Assembly (NCBI GenBank): GCA_964480565.1
Contig: CAYZSU010000022.1
Span: 1 to 32,101 of the forward strand
Reading direction: 5' to 3'
DNA: 32,101 nt
DNA from: CAYZSU01 sp964480565
GTDB taxonomy: Bacteria; UBA10199; 2-02-FULL-44-16; JAAZCA01
Part shown: positions 30,889 to 32,101 of the stretch, one piece after another
Position numbering within the stretch: position 1 is the stretch's first letter
How the letters are laid out: each line of letters begins with the position of its first letter
Position numbers and translations under genes: made by a program
The notes under the pieces: model-generated
What the model was told of the DNA's origin: nothing
Database searches by the model: none
Seen by the model: only the letters and a program-made list of their open reading frames with translations

Positions 30889-31833
30889 ATGAGTGATCCA
30901 CTACATATCTCTGCCATGAAAAATAAAAAAAATACAATTGATTGGCGCATTTGGATGCGTGCCATACGCCCATTTGCCTATCCGGCGTCGATTGTGCCTG
31001 CTCTTCTCGGAACTGTGCTTGGGTATCAGTCAACAGGTACGATCAATATAATGTATGCGCTGATTATGATGCTAGGTGTTCTTTTTACGCATACAGGTGC
31101 CAATTTATTAGCGGATTATGCGGATTATAAAAAGGGCGTGGATCGAATGGGTACGTTTGGGGGCAGTGGCGTATTGGTTGAAAAACTATTGCAACCTAGT
31201 CGCGTTAAAATGGCAGGCCTGATATGTTTGTTTGTTGGGGCCTTAAGCGCATGCTTCTTCATTTGGCAATTAGGTAGTGCTATTCTTATTTGGATTTTAA
31301 TCGGTGGTTTTTGCGCGTTTTTCTATGCAATGCCTCCCTTGGAATTAAAATATCATGCATTAGGAGATATCCTTGTATTTATTGCATTTGGCATTGGCCT
31401 TACAACAGGCGCCTACTATGTTCAGGTGCGCAGTGTGGAGATGCCAATTTTTATTATGTCCATTCCATTTGGGCTATTGGTCATTGCGATATTGCAGGCC
31501 AATCACTTGCGCGATTATATGGATGACAAAGCCGCAGGAATTGTGACGAGCATTGGCTTATTAGGTATGCGATATGGTCGGTATAGCTATTCATGCGTGA
31601 TAATGATTGCATTGCTAAGCTCGATTCTGATTGGGTGCTACTTGCCAATGGGAAAAGGGGCGTATGCTAGTGTGATTACGCTTCCACTTGCTTTACGATG
31701 TATTAAATTGGTGCATAATTCCTATGCCAATACAAAAATGCAATTGCGCGATCTGGATGCGATGACTGCACAGTTTGCAATGCTATTTGGTTTGTCGATG
31801 ATATTGGGTATTTCTCTTTATCGATTTTTATAA
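30889..31833 (+). CDS. UbiA-family prenyltransferase, MenA-like
   Basis: Most likely 1,4-dihydroxy-2-naphthoate polyprenyltransferase of menaquinone synthesis, an inner-membrane enzyme. The ATG at 30889 gives 314 residues; an ATG at 30916 (305 residues) is equally possible, and neither has a clear ribosome site. About eight or nine membrane helices are visible. The first prenyl-diphosphate motif is NLLADYADYKKGVDR (NDxxDxxxD-like), followed by GGSGVL. The second is NHLRDYMDDKAAGIVT, with YAMPPLELKYHALGDILVF between them, all in the MenA pattern. The first Asn-Asp is LAD rather than ND. A strong terminator lies immediately upstream, so the gene's promoter must lie within or before that hairpin, which is unusual. 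Other UbiA members cannot be excluded. Confidence 0.82.
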   Translation: MSDPLHISAMKNKKNTIDWRIWMRAIRPFAYPASIVPALLGTVLGYQSTGTINIMYALIMMLGVLFTHTGANLLADYADYKKGVDRMGTFGGSGVLVEKLLQPSRVKMAGLICLFVGALSACFFIWQLGSAILIWILIGGFCAFFYAMPPLELKYHALGDILVFIAFGIGLTTGAYYVQVRSVEMPIFIMSIPFGLLVIAILQANHLRDYMDDKAAGIVTSIGLLGMRYGRYSYSCVIMIALLSSILIGCYLPMGKGAYASVITLPLALRCIKLVHNSYANTKMQLRDLDAMTAQFAMLFGLSMILGISLYRFL

Positions 31834-31993
31834 GTTTGGATAGCCATTAGTATTTAAATACTTTTTCAAAATATGTATTTAGAAGTCAGTTCACAATCTA
31901 TATTCGTCTCAAAAAAAAGAAAATCATCGAATTTCCTTAGATTGTTATATAATAGGTGTTTGCAGTCGAGGTTGTCTTATTTCTTTTTCGAAA

Positions 31994-32101
31994 GGGGTTG
32001 CCCTTAGGAACGTCCATCTTCTGTGTTTCTTAGCTAACACTCGCAATCCTCACGTACTCGCATGGTCGCTCCGGCCCGCGAGTTTGCGGGAGGCCTTGAC
32101 A
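31994..32101. repeat. intergenic repeat region at window end
   Basis: GGGGTTGCCCTTAGGAACG then TCCATCTTCTGT matches the start of the repeat at 14719. It is followed by GC-rich DNA with CCCGC gagttt GCGGG (about 32078-32093) forming a hairpin. Bases 31834-31993 are AT-rich with a 14-bp palindrome, AGTATTTAAATACT (31849-31862), and no gene. Confidence 0.45.

Overview
The window is a low-GC (roughly 40 % by eye) chromosomal segment from a Gram-negative bacterium, shown by an outer-membrane beta-barrel protein, a lipoprotein, undecaprenyl-diphosphate phosphatase and glnE. The short DksA (tip motif DLPDEVDLA, complete four-Cys zinc site) resembles deltaproteobacterial-type DksA. Together with GatCAB and a MenA-like enzyme this suggests an uncultured Deltaproteobacteria-like lineage, but the taxonomic call is tentative. 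A run of 100 N at 12845-12944, inside a tandem repeat, indicates a scaffolded draft or metagenome assembly.

Layout. 1-552: remnant of an AAA ATPase and non-coding DNA. 553-4973 (minus): gatC-gatA-gatB (transamidation of mischarged tRNA) followed by mtnA. 5300-8203 (plus): guaB-guaA (GMP synthesis); guaB lacks the CBS module. 8204-9467: repeat debris and one hypothetical gene. 9468-10669 (plus): outer-membrane protein and crcB. 10680-12743 (minus): priA. 13122-14717 (plus): uppP and udk. 14946-17611 (minus): small membrane protein, then rsmD-coaD-aminotransferase in transcription order. 17850-19117 (plus): Sua5/TsaC-type gene overlapping a TrmN6-like methyltransferase. 19165-19641 (minus): DUF721/DciA-like. 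19808-20173 (plus): dksA. 20170-27075 (minus): a tight operon reading CDP-alcohol transferase, HAD phosphatase, nucleotidyltransferase, LPG-synthase-TM-like membrane protein, class II aldolase, glnE. 27266-28219 (plus): a divergent radical SAM gene with a strong promoter. 28633-30825 (plus): a large Asp-rich lipoprotein ending in a strong terminator. 30889-31833 (plus): MenA-like prenyltransferase.

Most genes are housekeeping. The most novel-looking block is the radical SAM / CDP-alcohol transferase / HAD / cytidylyltransferase-like / membrane-protein cluster at 22672-28219. It looks like a pathway that makes, activates and attaches an unusual phospholipid head group. The transferase has an N-terminal nucleotidyltransferase-like domain without the usual catalytic loop, and a separate gene with an intact loop sits two genes downstream.

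The intergenic DNA is rich in repeats. Three copies of a ~125 bp hairpin element have GGGGTTGTT-type terminal inverted repeats, one pair showing compensatory changes; two copies lie just upstream of guaB and guaA, and one supplies the stop codon of gatB. A GTGCC(A/T)GGCAC palindrome occurs in a 26-bp tandem array, singly between genes, and inside two genes. Two copies of a GTCATCGCGAG-type palindromic repeat and a degenerate ~24 bp tandem array are also present. No rRNA, tRNA, CRISPR array or intact transposase was seen.
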